DNA of 64,000 nt from an uncultured Clostridia bacterium. GTDB lineage: Bacteria; Bacillota; Clostridia; Oscillospirales; CAG-272. This document shows positions 62,602 through 64,000 of this stretch, one piece after another. The DNA lies in NCBI GenBank assembly GCA_944391815.1, contig CALXUV010000022.1, positions 1-64,000 on the forward strand. Reading direction: 5' to 3'. Both the position numbers and the translations under genes were made by a program. Every line of letters begins with the position of its first letter. Position 1 is the stretch's first letter. Under the pieces are notes generated by a model. That model had not been told where the DNA came from and searched no databases. It saw only the letters and a list, made by a program, of their open reading frames with translations.

Positions 62602-62626
62602 GGCACACCGTAGAAAAAGGTGTGCC
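62602..62626 (+). other. Hairpin between tRNA-Gly and tRNA-Cys
   Basis: GGCACACC (62602-62609) pairs perfectly with GGTGTGCC (62619-62626) around an A-rich 9-base loop. No T tract follows, so transcription should read through to tRNA-Cys. It may guide precursor processing. Confidence 0.6.
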
Positions 62627-62637
62627 AAATTATTAAT

Positions 62638-62712
<75 letters not shown>

Positions 62713-62742
62713 ATGCGTCTTGACAAAAAAGATGCCAACCGA

Positions 62743-62776
62743 AAAACCCGAGATTTTCTCGGGTTTTCTTCGTTTT
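62743..62776 (+). terminator. Terminator of the tRNA cluster
   Basis: AAAACCCGAGA (62743-62753) pairs with TCTCGGGTTTT (62757-62767) around TTT, followed by CTTCGTTTTTT. The direct repeat AAAAAGATGCCAACCG / AAAAAGATGCCAATCG (62726 and 62822) brackets it. Confidence 0.85.
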
Positions 62777-62926
62777 TTGCCGTTTTTCTCACTTTTTTGA
62801 AAATCGGATTTTGAGGCAAATAAAAAGATGCCAATCGGCATTTTAGGGTAAGGGAGCAGAAATGAACCTTTAACAACGCCAGAAACGGGGTGCAAGTCCT
62901 ACTTGACACGGTCAAGCACAATATTC

Positions 62927-62955
62927 TTTACTTTTTCTTATGTTTGTGATATAAT
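62927..62955 (+). promoter_or_regulatory. Promoter of the HTH/membrane protein gene
   Basis: TTTACT (62927-62932), 17-base spacer, TATAAT (62950-62955). TTGACACGGTCAAG (62903-62916), just upstream, contains a near-palindrome (CTTGAC/GTCAAG) that could be its operator. Confidence 0.65.
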
Positions 62956-62982
62956 AATATTACACGAAAGGAGGACGTTTTT

Positions 62983-64000
62983 ATGACCGTTGGTGAAAAA
63001 ATACAGTTTTACAGAAAAAAGATCGGGCTATCTCAAGAAGAGCTTGGCCAAAAAATGCTCGTCAGCCGTCAGACTGTCAGCCTTTGGGAAATGGATAAGA
63101 CATTACCAACCGTTGATAATTTGATTCGACTAAAGGAAATTTTCTCGGTTTCCATAGATGATATTTTGAGCGAAACTGAGCCGATAAAGGAAAACAAGAA
63201 CGAGCCGAAAGAGGCGTACGTTTTCAAATATGAAAAATCAGATTTGCAAGAGGTCTTCAAAAAAGCTCGTTTTCCTCTTATAAAGCGCGCGATAATTTTC
63301 ACGCTTGCTTGCATCGTCCTTTTTGTTTTCCTTGCCGCAGCAGAAGCGAACGATACCATTATAGGTTTACTTTTAGGCTATTTTCTGCTCGGTGTGATTT
63401 CCCACATCAAAGGTTATTTTGCTTATGGCAAAGCGTGGAAAGTCAGCGAGAACAGACTTTTGGAAAGCACCTATTCTTATGTAATATTTGAAGGCTATTT
63501 TATACTGAACATTTCCAAAAACGAGGAAATTACAAAGACGTTTAAAATCTACTTTGAGGACATTGAAAAAATCCAATCTTTTGGGAATTATCTTGTCTTG
63601 CAGATTGCGGGGCAAAGCTATATTATTAAAAAAGACGCTGTTATTCCAGAATCAGCCTTCATTGCTTTTTGCAATAATACACCAAACAAGGTTGAAGCGA
63701 AAAAGCCCAAGGACAAATTAAAAATCATTTCCATTATTCTTTTTGTACTTTCCATTTGCACGATATGGGGCGCATTGATCGGTGTTGCTATATTATCCGG
63801 AATCAATCAAGCAATGACGGAGAATATGTGGGTATTCTTTTTGTTCCTTCCTGTTCCGATTGCCTCTATTGTATTCGGTTTCTACTTAAAGAAAAAAGGA
63901 TACAAGTATAAAAAGAACGTGATTGTGGGCGTTATCATGGCGGCACTGCTCTGCATTTACGGATCGTTTACCTTCATTTTTTCTGATATCTACTCACACA
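62983..64000 (+). CDS. XRE-family HTH protein with C-terminal membrane domain, 3' end outside window
   Basis: The frame from ATG 62983 (site AAAGGAGG) is open to the window edge (339 codons). Residues 1-65 are a Cro/XRE helix-turn-helix: GLSQEELGQKMLVSRQTVSLWE with LPTVDNLIRLKEIF, abbreviated here to ELGQKMLVSRQTVSLWE. Two helices (about 106-127, 130-148), a PH/YcxB-like beta domain (about 155-235) and three more helices (about 248-270, 282-300, 312-333) follow. Membrane-bound XRE proteins often regulate their own small operons, for example transporters or bacteriocin immunity. Codon use differs from the rest (Gln mostly CAA, Gly seldom GGA), and it sits behind a tRNA cluster, both signs of transfer. 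Confidence 0.85.
   Translation, partial: MTVGEKIQFYRKKIGLSQEELGQKMLVSRQTVSLWEMDKTLPTVDNLIRLKEIFSVSIDDILSETEPIKENKNEPKEAYVFKYEKSDLQEVFKKARFPLIKRAIIFTLACIVLFVFLAAAEANDTIIGLLLGYFLLGVISHIKGYFAYGKAWKVSENRLLESTYSYVIFEGYFILNISKNEEITKTFKIYFEDIEKIQSFGNYLVLQIAGQSYIIKKDAVIPESAFIAFCNNTPNKVEAKKPKDKLKIISIILFVLSICTIWGALIGVAILSGINQAMTENMWVFFLFLPVPIASIVFGFYLKKKGYKYKKNVIVGVIMAALLCIYGSFTFIFSDIYSH

Overview
The window reads as a chromosomal segment of a monoderm, spore-forming-type Clostridia (Bacillota), probably an uncultured gut or rumen member near Oscillospirales. This is inferred from gene families, not from a marker tree. The pointers are: WhiA, the EF-P-associated peptidase pair YfmF/YfmH, a ClpE-type ATPase with a zinc finger, a one-chain PurL of about 1230 residues, PyrI beside PyrB, ThyX, a SpoIID/peptidoglycan-binding protein, a cysteine-rich BspA-like surface lipoprotein, and a carbohydrate ABC operon with YIP1 and DUF5696 partners. 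Gene ends and promoters (TTGACA-17-TATAAT) are very regular.

Layout. 1-76: 5' end of a RAYT/IS200-like transposase. 467-2826: three genes (carboxypeptidase-regulatory-like, SpoIID plus three PG-binding domains, two PG-binding domains) behind a possible sigma-K promoter. 3064-7273 (minus): zinc uptake operon zur-znuA-znuC-znuB and a frameshifted lipoprotein. 7678-13248: divergent 1856-residue surface lipoprotein with Cys/His repeats and C-terminal leucine-rich repeats. 13849-20120: complete de novo UMP set in two blocks, pyrC-pyrK-pyrD-pyrF then pyrE-pyrB-pyrI. 20489-28724: purE, purM, purN, purD and purL (purC, purF and purH absent here). 29162-31257: small lipoproteins and a membrane protein. 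31628-34371: intact fucU beside a decayed arabinose locus (truncated AraC regulator, broken araA, broken araD). 34894-38137: thyX, yfbR, a Gfo/Idh/MocA oxidoreductase. 38803-51801: a 13-kb carbohydrate-import operon with a giant solute-binding protein, two MalF/MalG-type permease pairs, an NHL-TPR-YIP1 protein and a DUF5696 protein, but no ATPase. 52379-62136: unknown gene, then yfmF-yfmH-lgt-folD-whiA-clpE-lipoyl-like protein-methyltransferase. 62267-62712: tRNA cluster Val-Asp-Phe-Gly-Cys. 62983-64000: an HTH/membrane protein with foreign-looking codon use, cut by the window edge.

The most interesting points: (1) the 13-kb sugar operon, whose solute-binding protein has no lipobox; (2) the zinc region, with a Zur-like palindrome, a hidden lipoprotein carrying a Cys-Cys motif, and a Cys/His-repeat surface protein starting next door; (3) a structured RNA leader before purE; (4) unrelated tandem repeats in many intergenic gaps (periods 18, about 25, 32 and 120 bp), one apparently seeded by the 3' end of pyrC; (5) a decayed ara locus whose two 5' truncations could come from one deletion.

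All calls come from reading the sequence and the translated frames. No database search or folding program was run.
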